A DNA stretch of 64,000 nucleotides, from positions 248,001 through 312,000 of the forward strand of contig NZ_CP029397.2 of the NCBI RefSeq assembly GCF_001704615.3. The letters are read 5' to 3'. The notes under the pieces were generated by a model. It did not search any database and was not told the DNA's origin. It saw only the letters and a list, made by a program, of their open reading frames with translations. Position numbers and translations under genes: made by a program. Below are positions 50,392 to 63,181 of this stretch, in pieces. The first letter of the stretch is position 1, and the number at the start of each line of letters is the position of its first letter. This DNA is from Acinetobacter defluvii (GTDB lineage Bacteria > Pseudomonadota > Gammaproteobacteria > Pseudomonadales > Moraxellaceae).

Positions 50392-51170
50392 GTCGTTTAG
50401 ATCTTGAAAAAGCAGATTCAGTCAAAGATGCACCACAAAAGAAAAAAATGACGGTAGATAAATTCTTCCAGCAATTTAATACCTTAGATATGAATAACTA
50501 TGGTAGTTGGCCAATGTCGGTCAAGATTACCTGTTGGTTATTTATCTTATTCGTGGTTGGTGCGATCGGTTATTTTCTTGTGATGAAACCGAAGCTAGAT
50601 GCGATAGATTCGGCCCGTGCACAAGAGCAAACGTTGTTAAATGAGTTTAAAGAAAAAGATTCGAAACTTAGAAATCTTCAGCAATATCAAGCACAGTTAC
50701 AACAAATGCAAATGGACTTTAATCAACAATTGGAACAGCTACCCAAAGAAACTGAAATTCCAGGTTTGGTTGAAGACATTAACGTGACTGGCGTAAGCTC
50801 TGGTTTGAAATTTAAAAATATCAAACTAGAAAACGAAGTGCAGCAAGAATTCTTTATTGAGCAACCAATTTCAATAGAAGCAACAGGGGATTATCATTCA
50901 TTTGGTGGTTTTGTGAGTGGCATTGCTGCTTTACCACGAATTGTTACCTTGCATGATTTTACCATTACAGCTGAAGCACCAAAGGATGCCAAATCTGATA
51001 TGCCTTTAGTAAATTATACTTTAAATGCAAAAACCTATCGTTATATTGGTACAGATGTTGAAACAGCAACAACAGAGAATGTTCCTCAAAGTACAAATGC
51101 AGCAACGACAGGTACAGCCTCAAGCTCAAATAACTCTTCACAAACAACAAGTAAAAAGGGGAGAAAATAA
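50388..51170 (+). CDS. pilO: Type IV pilus assembly protein PilO
   Basis: Bitopic inner-membrane protein, 260 residues, which forms a heterodimer with PilN. Membrane helix at about 47-66, then coiled coil (QYQAQLQQMQMDFNQQLEQL) and ferredoxin-like domain; Ser/Thr-rich tail. Translationally coupled to pilN. Confidence 0.95.
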   Translation: MSRLDLEKADSVKDAPQKKKMTVDKFFQQFNTLDMNNYGSWPMSVKITCWLFILFVVGAIGYFLVMKPKLDAIDSARAQEQTLLNEFKEKDSKLRNLQQYQAQLQQMQMDFNQQLEQLPKETEIPGLVEDINVTGVSSGLKFKNIKLENEVQQEFFIEQPISIEATGDYHSFGGFVSGIAALPRIVTLHDFTITAEAPKDAKSDMPLVNYTLNAKTYRYIGTDVETATTENVPQSTNAATTGTASSSNNSSQTTSKKGRK

Positions 51171-51172
51171 GC

Positions 51173-51700
51173 ATGAATTTATTTAAGTTAATGAGCGGAA
51201 TTTCTCTTGCTGCTTTATTGGTTGGATGTGATTCCAGAATTGATGCAGTCAATCAGCAAATGGCAGCGATTCGTAGTCAGCCACCTTTACCGATTGAGCC
51301 TGCACCAACATTTGATCCTGTGCCAAGTTTTAATTATTCCGCACAGCAATTGCGTAGCCCATTTTTACCAAGTTCATTGGCCAATGAGCTAAAAATTATG
51401 TCTGGGAAACGTGTTTATCCAAACTTCTCACGACAGCCTCAGCCTTTAGAAAGTTATGCGCTTGAAACTTTGAGTTTTAAAGGCAGTATGAAATCAAATA
51501 ATGGGAAAATTGTTGGTCTGATTCAGACACCAGATAAAGAAGTGGAACGTGTGCAAACAGGAAACTATTTGGGAATGAATCAGGGGCGAATTATTTCAAT
51601 CACTCCAACCCGAATTGATCTGTTAGAGATCGTACCAGATGGGCGAGACGGTTATATCGAAAGACCACGAAGTCTAGTATTGATCGGTCAATTAGATTGA
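51173..51700 (+). CDS. pilP: Type IV pilus lipoprotein PilP
   Basis: Periplasmic lipoprotein, 175 residues, which links PilNO to the PilQ secretin. Lipobox LLVGC with lipidated Cys19. The C-terminal beta-domain (about 90-170; LETLSFKGSM) is the PilP HR-type fold. Two bases after pilO. Confidence 0.95.
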   Translation: MNLFKLMSGISLAALLVGCDSRIDAVNQQMAAIRSQPPLPIEPAPTFDPVPSFNYSAQQLRSPFLPSSLANELKIMSGKRVYPNFSRQPQPLESYALETLSFKGSMKSNNGKIVGLIQTPDKEVERVQTGNYLGMNQGRIISITPTRIDLLEIVPDGRDGYIERPRSLVLIGQLD

Positions 51701-51720
51701 GAATGAATGAAGGAATAAAA

Positions 51721-53885
51721 ATGAAAAAGAGCATTAAAAACTTTTGGGGTGGGGACGGCATATTTATGAACACTTATTTACGTCAATTTTCAATGGCAGC
51801 AGTATCAATTGCGGTGATGCAAGCCGCAGCTGCACAAGTGACAATGACCAATGTAGTACCAATGCAATTAGCAGGACAAGGTACTGAGATTCGTGTCATG
51901 TTCAATGGTTTACCTCCACAGCCACAAGCGTATCAATTAGAATCACCTTCTCGTTTAGTGTTGGACTTTAATGATACAAAACAAGGTTTAACACAAACAT
52001 CAATTCCAGTAGCAAGCGCAGAGGCATCTTCAGTCAATGTTGCATCGGATGCACAGCGCTCACGCTTAACTGTAAATTTAAATAATAGTGGTGCTTTTAC
52101 AACGCGTGTAGAAGGCAATACATTTATTTTAAAAATAAATAATGCAAACCAAAACGGTGGTCTTGAAAACTTAGGACCGACTGTTACCAAACCCGCTCAA
52201 GGTATCGCAGATATCGGCTTCCAACGTGGTAGCAAAGGTGAAGGTCAGGTGAGCATTAATTTAGCAGGGGTGAATACTCCTGTGGATGTACAGCAACAAG
52301 GCAGTAAAGTTGTCGTACGTGTATTGGGGAATAAAATCCCAACGCATCTAATTCGTCGTTTAAATGTCAATGATTTTGCGACACCCGTGGCAACGATTGA
52401 TGCGCATAATGATGGTAATAACGGTGTGGTTACCATTCAGTCTACAGGCAGCTATGAATACATGGCTTATCAAGCTGAAGATAAGCTAACCATTAGTCTA
52501 AAACGCCCAGAAGATACGCGTCCAAATAAACCTTCATCGAGTCAATCTTATACGGGTAAGAAAATCTCCCTAGATTTCCAAGATATTGAAGTGCGTCGTG
52601 TACTACAATTATTGGCTGATTTTACGGGGGTGAATATGGTTGCTGCCGATTCAGTACAAGGCAATATTACTCTGCGTTTAAAAGACGTTCCTTGGGATCA
52701 AGCACTAGATATTATTCTTAAAACGAAAAATTTAGATAAGCGCCGTAATGGGGATGTAATTTGGATTGCACCTGTTCCTGAGTTGATTAAATCCGAAGAA
52801 GATGAAGCAAAAGCTATTGCGCAAAGTATTAAACTTGCTCCAATTCAAACTGAATATATCCAGTTAAGTTATGCCAAAGTCGCAGATGTATTAAAACTTT
52901 TAGAAGATTCGAGAGATGGAAAAGGTGCCGAAAATAATAGAACAACCAACACTGACTCCTTAGCCTTAGAAAGCTTGCTGAGTTCACGTGGTAGTGCAGT
53001 GGCTGATATTCGAACCAATATTTAATCATCAATGATACTGCAAAAAATATTGATAAAGTCCGAAAAATGGTGGATTTACTCGATGTTTCGGTCAAGCAAG
53101 TCATGATTGAGGCGCGCATTGTTCGAGCATCGACAGGCTTTTCAAAAGAAATGGGGGTAAAGTGGGGGATTCTATCGCAAGGGGTAACACGTAATAATGA
53201 CTTACTTGTTGGCGGTAGTAATGAAACATTATGGGAATTGAAAACACCTGATGATGACGGTAAATATACAATTACTACGCCACAGAACTTAAACGTTGAT
53301 TTGGGTGTAGCAAACGCTGCAGGTAAAATCGCCTTTGGTTTAATTAGCTTGTCTGACTTTATGTTGGATCTAGAGTTATCGGCATTACAAGCCGATGGTT
53401 ATGGTGAGGTAATTTCGACACCAAAAGTCATGACCGCAGATAAACAAAAAGCTAAAGTGTCTTCAGGTCAACAAATTCCCTATACCACCACTACGAACTC
53501 TGCTGCCGGCTCAACAGCGACCACTGAGTTTAAAGATGCGTTGCTGAGTTTAGATGTAACACCGAGTATTACCCCAGATGGTAAAGTGCAAATGCAACTG
53601 AATATCAGCAGTGACTCTCGTGGGGATACTGCACCAAATGGTGAAGTGATTTTGAATAAGAACGAAATCAATACCAATGTTTTGGTGGATAATGGTGAAA
53701 CAGTGGTACTTGGTGGTATCTTTGAACAAGAAACCCAGAATACAACAACGAAAGTTCCATTCTTTGGTGACTTACCCTATATTGGGCGTTTATTCCGTAA
53801 TGATGCCAAAATTGAAAATAAACGAGAGCTGTTAATCTTTGTAACACCTCGAATTATTAATGACAGCAGTGCGAGAAATCATTAA
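51721..53885 (+). pseudogene. pilQ: Type IV pilus secretin PilQ, interrupted by a frameshift
   Basis: Outer-membrane secretin for pilus extrusion and DNA uptake. The first frame, from the ATG at 51721 with AAGGA upstream (or MNTYL at 51766), gives two AMIN domains and the secretin N-domain, and stops at 53025. The rest, TAKNIDKVRKMVDLLDVSVKQVM to the C-terminal secretin barrel (VVLGGIFEQET, NKRELLIFVTPRII), is in the -1 frame to 53885. One missing base near 53020-53022, in ADIRTN?LIIND, explains it. As written no full PilQ is made. A real mutation would abolish pili and competence; a sequencing deletion is the main alternative. Confidence 0.88.
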
Positions 53886-53921
53886 TATACTTTTAATGAA
53901 AGCAATTCAATAGGTGACTCC

Positions 53922-54464
53922 TTGCCAAGCAAAGAGTTTGAGTCCCTACCAAATTTATATTTGGTAGGGCCCATGGGAGCAGGAAAAACTACTGTTGGTC
54001 GACACTTGGCGGATCTGTTAGGTCGTGAGTTTTTAGACAGTGATCATGAGATTGAGCGTAAAACTGGTGCAACAATTCCTTGGATCTTTGAAAAAGAAGG
54101 TGAACAAGGATTTCGTACTCGTGAATCCGTTGTCATTAATGAGTTAACCACCAAGAAAAACTTAGTACTTGCTACAGGTGGTGGAGTAGTCACACAAGCT
54201 GTAAATCGAGAATATTTAAAGCAACGTGGAATCGTTATTTACTTATATACCCCTGTTGAGCTTCAATTACAAAGAACATATCGGGATAAAAATCGTCCTT
54301 TATTGCAAGTTGAAAATCCTGAGCAAAAATTAAGAGATCTGCTGAATATTCGTGATCCTTTATATCGAGAAGTTGCCCATTATATTATTGAAACCAATCA
54401 AGGCGCAGCACGAGATTTAGCGCAACGCATTTTACAATTGATTATGTCTAAAGAAATTATTTAA
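53922..54464 (+). CDS. aroK: Shikimate kinase
   Basis: Phosphorylates shikimate in aromatic amino acid synthesis, 180 residues. Walker A GPMGAGKT at 16-23, shikimate contacts D in DSDHEIE and R in FRTRE, and GGGVV near 85. TTG start with AGGTGA 5 bases upstream. Lies between pilQ and aroB as in E. coli relatives. Confidence 0.96.
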   Translation: MPSKEFESLPNLYLVGPMGAGKTTVGRHLADLLGREFLDSDHEIERKTGATIPWIFEKEGEQGFRTRESVVINELTTKKNLVLATGGGVVTQAVNREYLKQRGIVIYLYTPVELQLQRTYRDKNRPLLQVENPEQKLRDLLNIRDPLYREVAHYIIETNQGAARDLAQRILQLIMSKEII

Positions 54465-54489
54465 TACTGCTGGTTAGGTATAGGTATTC

Positions 54490-55569
54490 ATGCAAACGTT
54501 ACATGTTGAACTTGGTGATCGTCGTTATCCTATTTTTATCGGGAGTCACTTAAAACCTCAAGAATTACTTGAACCTTATATTAAAGGGCAGCAGGTGATG
54601 TTGGTGACCAATACCACTGTACAGGCTTTGTATTTACAGCATTATGTTGAATCAATTGAGAAATTAGGTAAAAAAGTTGCAACTTGTATTCTGCCAGATG
54701 GTGAAAAGTATAAAACTATTGAATACTTAAATTTAATTTTTGATGCTTTGCTGGAAAATGGATTTAACCGCGATGCAACTGTATTGGCATTGGGTGGGGG
54801 TGTCATTGGAGATATGGCGGGCTTTGCTTCTGCTTGTTTCCAACGTGGTGTGTATTTTATCCAAGTGCCAACCACATTATTGTCACAAGTAGACTCGAGT
54901 GTTGGTGGTAAAACAGGAATTAATCATCCACTTGGAAAAAATATGATTGGGGCTTTTCAGCAACCTCAAGTCGTTTTAGCAGATATGGCACAACTGCGCA
55001 CTTTGCCTCCGCGTGAGTTATCAGCAGGTTTAGCGGAAGTGATTAAGTATGCCTTGTTGGGGGATGCGGAGTTTCTCCTATGGCTTGAGCAACATATGGA
55101 AGCTTTACTTGCACAAGATGCTACTTTATTGGCGGAAGCGGTCTATCGTTCATGTGCGCATAAAGCACGTATTGTTGCCAATGATGAAAAAGAACAAGGT
55201 GAGCGTGCATTATTAAATTTAGGTCATACTTTTGGTCATGCGATTGAGTCCTATTTAGGCTATGGTGAATGGTTGCATGGTGAGGCAGTTGCAACAGGTA
55301 TGGTGATGGCAGCTGATTTATCTCAGCGTATGGGATGGATTTCGCTAGCTGATTTAGCGCGTACAAAAAAAATCATACAACGTGCAAAATTACCTATAGT
55401 ATGTCCTCAAATTCCACTTGATGAGTTTTTAGCATATATGTCTCATGACAAAAAAGTGCTGAACGGTCAGTTGCGTTTGGTGTTGATGAAGCAACTTGGA
55501 CAAGCAATAATTACTAAAGATTTTGATGTGGAATTGATGAAACAAGCAATTCTTGCTAACCAAGCATAA
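54490..55569 (+). CDS. aroB: 3-dehydroquinate synthase
   Basis: Second step of the shikimate pathway, 359 residues. NAD-binding [11 protein letters not shown] near 100, Lys/Zn-site segment [13 protein letters not shown] near 135, and zinc ligands in [17 protein letters not shown]. Follows aroK by 25 bases. Confidence 0.98.
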   Translation: MQTLHVELGDRRYPIFIGSHLKPQELLEPYIKGQQVMLVTNTTVQALYLQHYVESIEKLGKKVATCILPDGEKYKTIEYLNLIFDALLENGFNRDATVLALGGGVIGDMAGFASACFQRGVYFIQVPTTLLSQVDSSVGGKTGINHPLGKNMIGAFQQPQVVLADMAQLRTLPPRELSAGLAEVIKYALLGDAEFLLWLEQHMEALLAQDATLLAEAVYRSCAHKARIVANDEKEQGERALLNLGHTFGHAIESYLGYGEWLHGEAVATGMVMAADLSQRMGWISLADLARTKKIIQRAKLPIVCPQIPLDEFLAYMSHDKKVLNGQLRLVLMKQLGQAIITKDFDVELMKQAILANQA

Positions 55570-55581
55570 AAGGTTAAGTTA

Positions 55582-56472
55582 ATGGCAGCAATTCGTTCAA
55601 ATTGGCAAAATATTCAACAATATATTTGGTTAATTCTAGGATTGCTGTGTTTTCTTACAGCAGTCATTTTTTGGGCAATGACCGATACCAAAGAACTGGT
55701 TGAAGTCGGCAATCCCATTGAAGAAACTCAAGTACAGATTCAGCCTGAAAAAGTGGCAGCAACGACCCATCTTGGTGCATTAATGGATGAAGTCCGACCA
55801 CTTGAAATGACGACACGTGTGGTTGCATCAGGAAATCACGAACCTGAGTTTCGAGGAAATAAATTTTTTGAAGAAAATAAGAAAAACTACATTGTAGAAT
55901 TATTTAAATCATCAAATGAAGATGTAATTCGTGGCTTTTTAGTGAAACAAACAGATCGTAAGAATTTGATTTATTTTCGTTTAAGCGAAGAAGATCAACC
56001 CGAGCAATATGTGATAGCTTATGGTGTTTATAAAAATGCTGATCTTGCAAAAGCAGCATTACAACAACTGAATACATTAAAATTACCAAACACGATTCAA
56101 CCTCAAGTCATTCACTTAGAGACATATGCAAGTTTAGTGAATGACTTAGGCTCAGAAGAAATGCTAGGTGGCAATAGGCTTTATGGAATTAATTTAAAAC
56201 CAGCAGCTTTGCCCATCATCGATGAAACATTGCTTGTACAACCTAAACCAACAGTGCAACAGCCACGAAGCATAACTCAACCCAGTTCTTCAACGCCTAA
56301 TCCTCCAGTAGTATCTGGGAGTACCACAAGTACAACAACAGAACCAAAACGCCCTGCAACTACAAGAACACCAACGACGAATACAGCACCTACAGCTCCA
56401 GCTAACCCCAATACAATACCAATGCCAGAAAGAAAACCGAGTAATAATGAAATTAGTGACCCATTTAACTAA
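55582..56472 (+). CDS. SPOR-like membrane protein at the damX position
   Basis: 296 residues: membrane helix at about 16-34, a periplasmic domain (about 95-190) with the alternating pattern of a SPOR peptidoglycan-binding fold (YIVELFKSSNEDVIRGF, AYGVYKNADLAKAALQQL), and a long Thr/Pro/Ser-rich tail. Position after aroK-aroB matches E. coli damX, a division protein, but order of domain and linker is reversed. Likely a septum-associated protein. Confidence 0.72.
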   Translation: MAAIRSNWQNIQQYIWLILGLLCFLTAVIFWAMTDTKELVEVGNPIEETQVQIQPEKVAATTHLGALMDEVRPLEMTTRVVASGNHEPEFRGNKFFEENKKNYIVELFKSSNEDVIRGFLVKQTDRKNLIYFRLSEEDQPEQYVIAYGVYKNADLAKAALQQLNTLKLPNTIQPQVIHLETYASLVNDLGSEEMLGGNRLYGINLKPAALPIIDETLLVQPKPTVQQPRSITQPSSSTPNPPVVSGSTTSTTTEPKRPATTRTPTTNTAPTAPANPNTIPMPERKPSNNEISDPFN

Positions 56473-56889
56473 ATGGTACTAAAATAGAGCGAAATTAAAG
56501 TTAAATAAAAATATTTGCACAGAGTTGGTGCGATATTGTATAAACCAATTGAAAAAGAATTTTTTAAAGAAGCTTTATTTTTATAAGATTTACTTTATTT
56601 AGTGAATGGAAATAAGTTTTGGCATATTTATTGCTTTATTGGTGTGCTAATTAAGTGAATTGTCCCTGTTTTGGCGCAAGAGATTTGAATTAGTGTCCGA
56701 TTTAAACCAGTTGTATTGCTTTAAATAAGTGCAAAAGTCAAATTATAGAAATGTTTTTGTAATTAAATTTAAAACACACTGGCAGTAGTAACAACCGAAA
56801 GTGTATGACTAATGATAAGCCCATATGCTCACTGGTTTTAGATATTAGAAATTTGCCCTAATGGGCCTCTGTTAAAAGAAGGGTACGCT
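56473..56889. other. Promoter region upstream of gltB
   Basis: AT-rich 417 bases with no coding frame. Near its end GCCC-TAAT-GGGC can fold just before the GAAGGG ribosome binding site of gltB. No terminator is clear after the SPOR-like gene. Confidence 0.4.
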
Positions 56890-59800
56890 ATGCACATGCC
56901 ATCGCCTAATACTGTAGCTCCCGCTCAAGGTTTATACCAACCTGATGAGTTTAAAGATAACTGTGGTTTCGGTTTGATCGCCCATATGCAGGGTGATGCA
57001 AGTCATGACTTAGTCAAGACCGCGATTCATAGTTTAAGTTGTATGACGCACCGTGGTGGTATTGCGGCAGATGGTAAGACCGGTGATGGTTGCGGATTAT
57101 TATTGGCGATGCCAAAAGCATTTTTCCGTGAAGAAGCGAAAAAAATCAGTGATATTACCCTGAGTGAAATTTTTGCTGTTGGTACAGTATTTTTAAATTT
57201 AGATCCTGCTTTAGCGGCACATGCAAAACAAATTCTAACCAAAGAAATCGAAGAAGAAGGTTGTCGTGTCATTGGCTGGCGTGTGGTTCCAACCAACAAT
57301 GATGCGTTGGGTTCGATTGCGATGCAGTCCTTACCTGCATTTGAGCAAATTTTTGTCAATTGCCCAATGGGTGTGACCGAAGTGGAATTCAACCGTAAAC
57401 TTTTTATGGCGCGTCGTCGTGCAGAACAACAAATCAGTAACGACCCATATTTCTATGTGACTACGCTATGCTCAACTGTCATTACCTATAAAGGGTTAAT
57501 GATGCCGGCATACATTGCTGAATTTTATACAGATTTAGCAGATGAGCGTTTAGCATCACACATTGTGGTGTTTCATCAGCGTTTCTCGACCAACACCTTA
57601 CCACGTTGGCCGTTGGCGCAGCCGTTCCGTTATTTGGCACACAATGGTGAAATCAATACCATTACTGCCAACCGTAATTGGGCAGCAGCACGTACCCCTA
57701 AGTTTGAAAACCCATTATTACCTGGTTTGACTGAGCTGAATCCAATCATTAACCGTACAGGTTCAGATTCTTCAAGTATGGACAATATGCTTGAAATCTT
57801 AGTTGGCGGTGGGATGGACTTGTTCCGTGCCTTGCGTATGCTCGTACCACCTGCTTGGCAGAACGTGGAAACTTTAGATGCTGACTTGCGTGCGTTCTAT
57901 GAGTTTAACTCAAAACACATGGAAGCATGGGATGGTCCTGCGGGTCTGGTGATTCAGGATGGTCGTCATGCGATTTGTATGTTGGATCGTAACGGTTTAC
58001 GTCCTGCACGTTGGGTGATCACGAAGAATGGTTATATCACACTTGCATCGGAAATCGGTGTTTGGGGGTATGAGCCTGAAGATGTGGTGTCTAAAGGTCG
58101 TGTTGGACCGGGTCAAATTCTCGTTGTAGATACCTTTACAGGCAAAATGCTCGACACTAAAGATGTCAGCAACCACTTGAAAAAAATGCGTCCATATCGT
58201 GAATGGTTACGTGAAAATTCAGTGCGTGTGCAAGGTAGCCCTGAGCTTGAAGAATATTTATGTGATCAAGGTTTAAAAGGTGATGCGCTAAAAGCTGCAC
58301 AAAAAATGTTCATGGTGACGTTTGAAGAACGTGATCAATTGCTGCGCCCAATCGCTGAAAGCGGTCAGGAAGCAGTAGGTTCAATGGGGGATGATACGCC
58401 AATGGCAGTATTGTCACGCCAAGTACGTCATGTGACTGATTATTTCCGTCAACAGTTTGCCCAAGTGACCAACCCACCAATCGATCCATTACGTGAATCG
58501 ATCGTGATGTCATTGGAAACCTGTTTAGGTCGTGAGCAAAATGTATTTGAGCAAGGTCCTGAACATGCAGACCGTTTGATCATTTCAAGCCCTGTGTTGT
58601 CCAATTCAAAAATGCACCAAATTCGTACACTCGGTCGTAAGGGCTACGAAATTGCAGACATTGACCTGAACTATGCTGAAAACGAAGGTTTAGAAGCAGC
58701 GATTACACGTATTTGTGAAGAGGCTGCACAAGCGATTCGTAATGGCAAAACATTATTGGTGATTTCAGACAAGAAAATCCGTGAAGGTTTCTTGCCTGCC
58801 AATGCGACGATGGTCACAGGTGCGATTCACCACTATTTAATCGAAGTGGGTTTGCGTACCGATGCCAACATCATTGTTGAAACTGCGCTTGCACGTGATC
58901 CGCATCAATTTGCGGTGATCTTAGGCTTTGGTGCAACGGCGATTTATCCATATCTTGCTTATGACGTGATCAATGATTTGATTGCCAAAGGTGAGTTGTT
59001 GGGCGATCCAATCCATGCACAAGCGAATTTCCGTAAAGGCATTGAAAAAGGTTTGTTGAAAGTCCTGTCTAAAATGGGGATTTCAACAGTTGCGTCTTAT
59101 CGTGGTGGTCAGCTCTTTGAAGCAGTCGGTTTGTCTGATGAAGTGGTTGCGAAATGCTTCACAGGCGTTCCAAGCCGTATCAAAGGAGCGACTTTTGTTG
59201 ACCTTGAAAATGATCTGAAAAAACTCGCTGAAACTGCGTGGAAATCACGTAAGCCGATCGATCAAGGTGGTTTGCTGAAATTCGTTTTTGATAAGGAATA
59301 TCATGCATTTAACCCAGACGTGATCAATGCATTGCATAAATCTGTACGTTCAGGTAACTATGCAGACTTTAAAGAATATGCAGAGTTGGTCAATCAGCGT
59401 CCGATTGCAACGATTCGTGATTTATTCAAATTGAAAACAGACAATTCGATTCCTTTGGAAGCGGTTGAATCTGTCGAAGAAATTCTGCCACGTTTTGATT
59501 CTGCCGGTATGTCTTTGGGTGCATTGTCACCTGAAGCACATGAGGCGATAGCGATTGCAATGAACACCATTGGTGGTCGTTCAAACTCAGGTGAGGGCGG
59601 TGAAGACCCTGCACGTTATGGCACAATTCGTAACTCGAAAATCAAACAGATTGCATCAGGTCGTTTCGGTGTAACGCCTGCGTACTTAACGTCTGCGGAA
59701 GTGTTGCAGATTAAAGTGGCGCAAGGTGCAAAACCAGGTGAAGGCGGTCAGCTACCAGGTGGTAAAGTGAATGGCTTAATTGCACGTTTACGTTATTCTG

Positions 59801-61371
59801 TGCCAGGCGTAACCTTGATTTCTCCACCTCCACACCACGATATTTACTCAATTGAAGATTTATCACAATTGATTTTTGACTTAAAGCAAGTCAATCCGCA
59901 AGCAATGGTCTCGGTGAAACTGGTGTCTGAACCAGGTGTAGGTACGATTGCAGCAGGTGTAGCAAAAGCCTATGCCGATTTCATTACCATTTCGGGTTAT
60001 GACGGGGGTACAGCAGCATCACCATTATCATCGATTCATCATGCAGGTTCACCATGGGAGTTAGGTTTGAGCGAGGCGCACCAAGCGCTTCGTGTCAATG
60101 ACTTACGTGGTAAAGTGCGTGTACAAACTGATGGTGGTTTGAAAACAGGTCTTGATGTGGTGAAAGCAGCGATTCTCGGTGCTGAAAGCTTCGGTTTTGG
60201 TTCTACTCCGATGATTGCTTTAGGTTGTAAATACTTGCGTATTTGCCATTTAAATAACTGTGCAACAGGTGTTGCAACGCAACAAGATCATTTGCGTCAG
60301 GAACACTACATCGGTGAACCTGAAATGCTGATCAATTTCTTCCATTTTATTGCAGAAGAAACGCGTGAATGGTTAGCGGCACTAGGTGTTGCATCATTAA
60401 AAGATTTGATTGGTCGTACAGATTTGCTTGAGGTTTTACCGGGCGAAACTGAGAAACATGCGCATCTTGATCTCAGTGCGTTATTGGAATCACATCCTGC
60501 CGCAGACGGCAAAGCACAATATTGCCAAGTTCAAGGTAATGCACCTTTTGATAAAGGTGTTTTGGCTGAGAAAATGGTAGCTGAAATGTTGCCTGCAATC
60601 GAAGCAAGTACAGGCGGTGAGTTTAATTTTACTGTGGGTAACTGTGACCGTTCAATTGGTGCACGTATTTCAGGTGAGATTGCCAAACGCTATGGTAACC
60701 TGAGCATGGAAGCGCATCCTGTTAAGATGAACTTAAAAGGAACAGCAGGTCAGTCACTAGGGGTATGGAATGCAGGCGGTTTGCATATCAAACTAGAAGG
60801 TGATGCCAACGACTATGTGGGTAAAGGCATGGCAGGTGGTCGTGTATCGATCTTCCCACCAAAAGGTTCTCCATTCCAAACGCAAGAAACGGCAATCATT
60901 GGTAATACCTGCTTATATGGTGCAACAGGTGGTAAATTGTTTGCTGCAGGTACAGCAGGTGAGCGTTTTGCGGTACGTAACTCAGGCGCATTTGCGGTAA
61001 TTGAAGGTGCAGGCGATCACTGCTGTGAATACATGACGGGTGGTATCGTGACGGTACTCGGCAAAGTGGGTCATAACTTCGGTGCAGGGATGACAGGCGG
61101 TTTCGCTTATGTGCTTGACTTGGATAATGACTTTGTTGACCATTACAATCATGAATTGATTGAACTCAATCGTATTTCGACTGAAGCGATGGAAGAACAT
61201 CAAGAATTCTTAACTCGCATTTTAGATGAACATATCACTGAAACAGGCAGTGCTTGGGCGTATAAGATCCGCAATGAGTTTGATTTCTATAGCCGTAAAT
61301 TCTGGCTGGTGAAACCAAAAGCTGCCAATTTGCAGACTTTGTTAAAAACCACCAAAGCTGATCCACAATAA
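56890..61371 (+). CDS. gltB: Glutamate synthase large subunit
   Basis: NADPH-dependent GOGAT alpha subunit, 1493 residues. The N-terminal glutaminase has its nucleophile Cys25 ([13 protein letters not shown]) after a 24-residue propeptide. The central and FMN domains follow, with the 3Fe-4S cysteines in [15 protein letters not shown] (near 1117), and a C-terminal beta-helix domain ([20 protein letters not shown]). Makes glutamate from glutamine and 2-oxoglutarate with GltD. Confidence 0.98.
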   Translation: MHMPSPNTVAPAQGLYQPDEFKDNCGFGLIAHMQGDASHDLVKTAIHSLSCMTHRGGIAADGKTGDGCGLLLAMPKAFFREEAKKISDITLSEIFAVGTVFLNLDPALAAHAKQILTKEIEEEGCRVIGWRVVPTNNDALGSIAMQSLPAFEQIFVNCPMGVTEVEFNRKLFMARRRAEQQISNDPYFYVTTLCSTVITYKGLMMPAYIAEFYTDLADERLASHIVVFHQRFSTNTLPRWPLAQPFRYLAHNGEINTITANRNWAAARTPKFENPLLPGLTELNPIINRTGSDSSSMDNMLEILVGGGMDLFRALRMLVPPAWQNVETLDADLRAFYEFNSKHMEAWDGPAGLVIQDGRHAICMLDRNGLRPARWVITKNGYITLASEIGVWGYEPEDVVSKGRVGPGQILVVDTFTGKMLDTKDVSNHLKKMRPYREWLRENSVRVQGSPELEEYLCDQGLKGDALKAAQKMFMVTFEERDQLLRPIAESGQEAVGSMGDDTPMAVLSRQVRHVTDYFRQQFAQVTNPPIDPLRESIVMSLETCLGREQNVFEQGPEHADRLIISSPVLSNSKMHQIRTLGRKGYEIADIDLNYAENEGLEAAITRICEEAAQAIRNGKTLLVISDKKIREGFLPANATMVTGAIHHYLIEVGLRTDANIIVETALARDPHQFAVILGFGATAIYPYLAYDVINDLIAKGELLGDPIHAQANFRKGIEKGLLKVLSKMGISTVASYRGGQLFEAVGLSDEVVAKCFTGVPSRIKGATFVDLENDLKKLAETAWKSRKPIDQGGLLKFVFDKEYHAFNPDVINALHKSVRSGNYADFKEYAELVNQRPIATIRDLFKLKTDNSIPLEAVESVEEILPRFDSAGMSLGALSPEAHEAIAIAMNTIGGRSNSGEGGEDPARYGTIRNSKIKQIASGRFGVTPAYLTSAEVLQIKVAQGAKPGEGGQLPGGKVNGLIARLRYSVPGVTLISPPPHHDIYSIEDLSQLIFDLKQVNPQAMVSVKLVSEPGVGTIAAGVAKAYADFITISGYDGGTAASPLSSIHHAGSPWELGLSEAHQALRVNDLRGKVRVQTDGGLKTGLDVVKAAILGAESFGFGSTPMIALGCKYLRICHLNNCATGVATQQDHLRQEHYIGEPEMLINFFHFIAEETREWLAALGVASLKDLIGRTDLLEVLPGETEKHAHLDLSALLESHPAADGKAQYCQVQGNAPFDKGVLAEKMVAEMLPAIEASTGGEFNFTVGNCDRSIGARISGEIAKRYGNLSMEAHPVKMNLKGTAGQSLGVWNAGGLHIKLEGDANDYVGKGMAGGRVSIFPPKGSPFQTQETAIIGNTCLYGATGGKLFAAGTAGERFAVRNSGAFAVIEGAGDHCCEYMTGGIVTVLGKVGHNFGAGMTGGFAYVLDLDNDFVDHYNHELIELNRISTEAMEEHQEFLTRILDEHITETGSAWAYKIRNEFDFYSRKFWLVKPKAANLQTLLKTTKADPQ

Positions 61372-61397
61372 TTTTTACGACTCAAATTTTAGGTAGG

Positions 61398-62884
<1,487 letters not shown>

Positions 62885-62924
62885 TTGGACGATAACGTTT
62901 AAATTCCAAAGACCCATTTCCAAG

Positions 62925-62953
62925 ACCCGCAGTGATGCGGGTTTTTTTTTTTT
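62925..62953 (+). terminator. Terminator of gltBD
   Basis: ACCCGC (62925-62930) pairs with GCGGGT (62937-62942), followed by a run of twelve T. Confidence 0.92.
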
Positions 62954-63181
62954 ACGATAAAAGGTACGATAAAGTGTAAAAATATTCTCATCTAAATAAT
63001 TTGTAAATTATTTTTTATTTTCATGGGTTTATATTTTTATTCATCAGAAGATAAATAGTACTAAATTGGCTGAAATGACAGAATTAACATTTTAGTCAAT
63101 TGTGTGATCATTTCGGCAATGTACAATTTTAATTGATCTGTCAGTATAGTTTTAAATTCCAACAAATGTAGGATTATCCCG

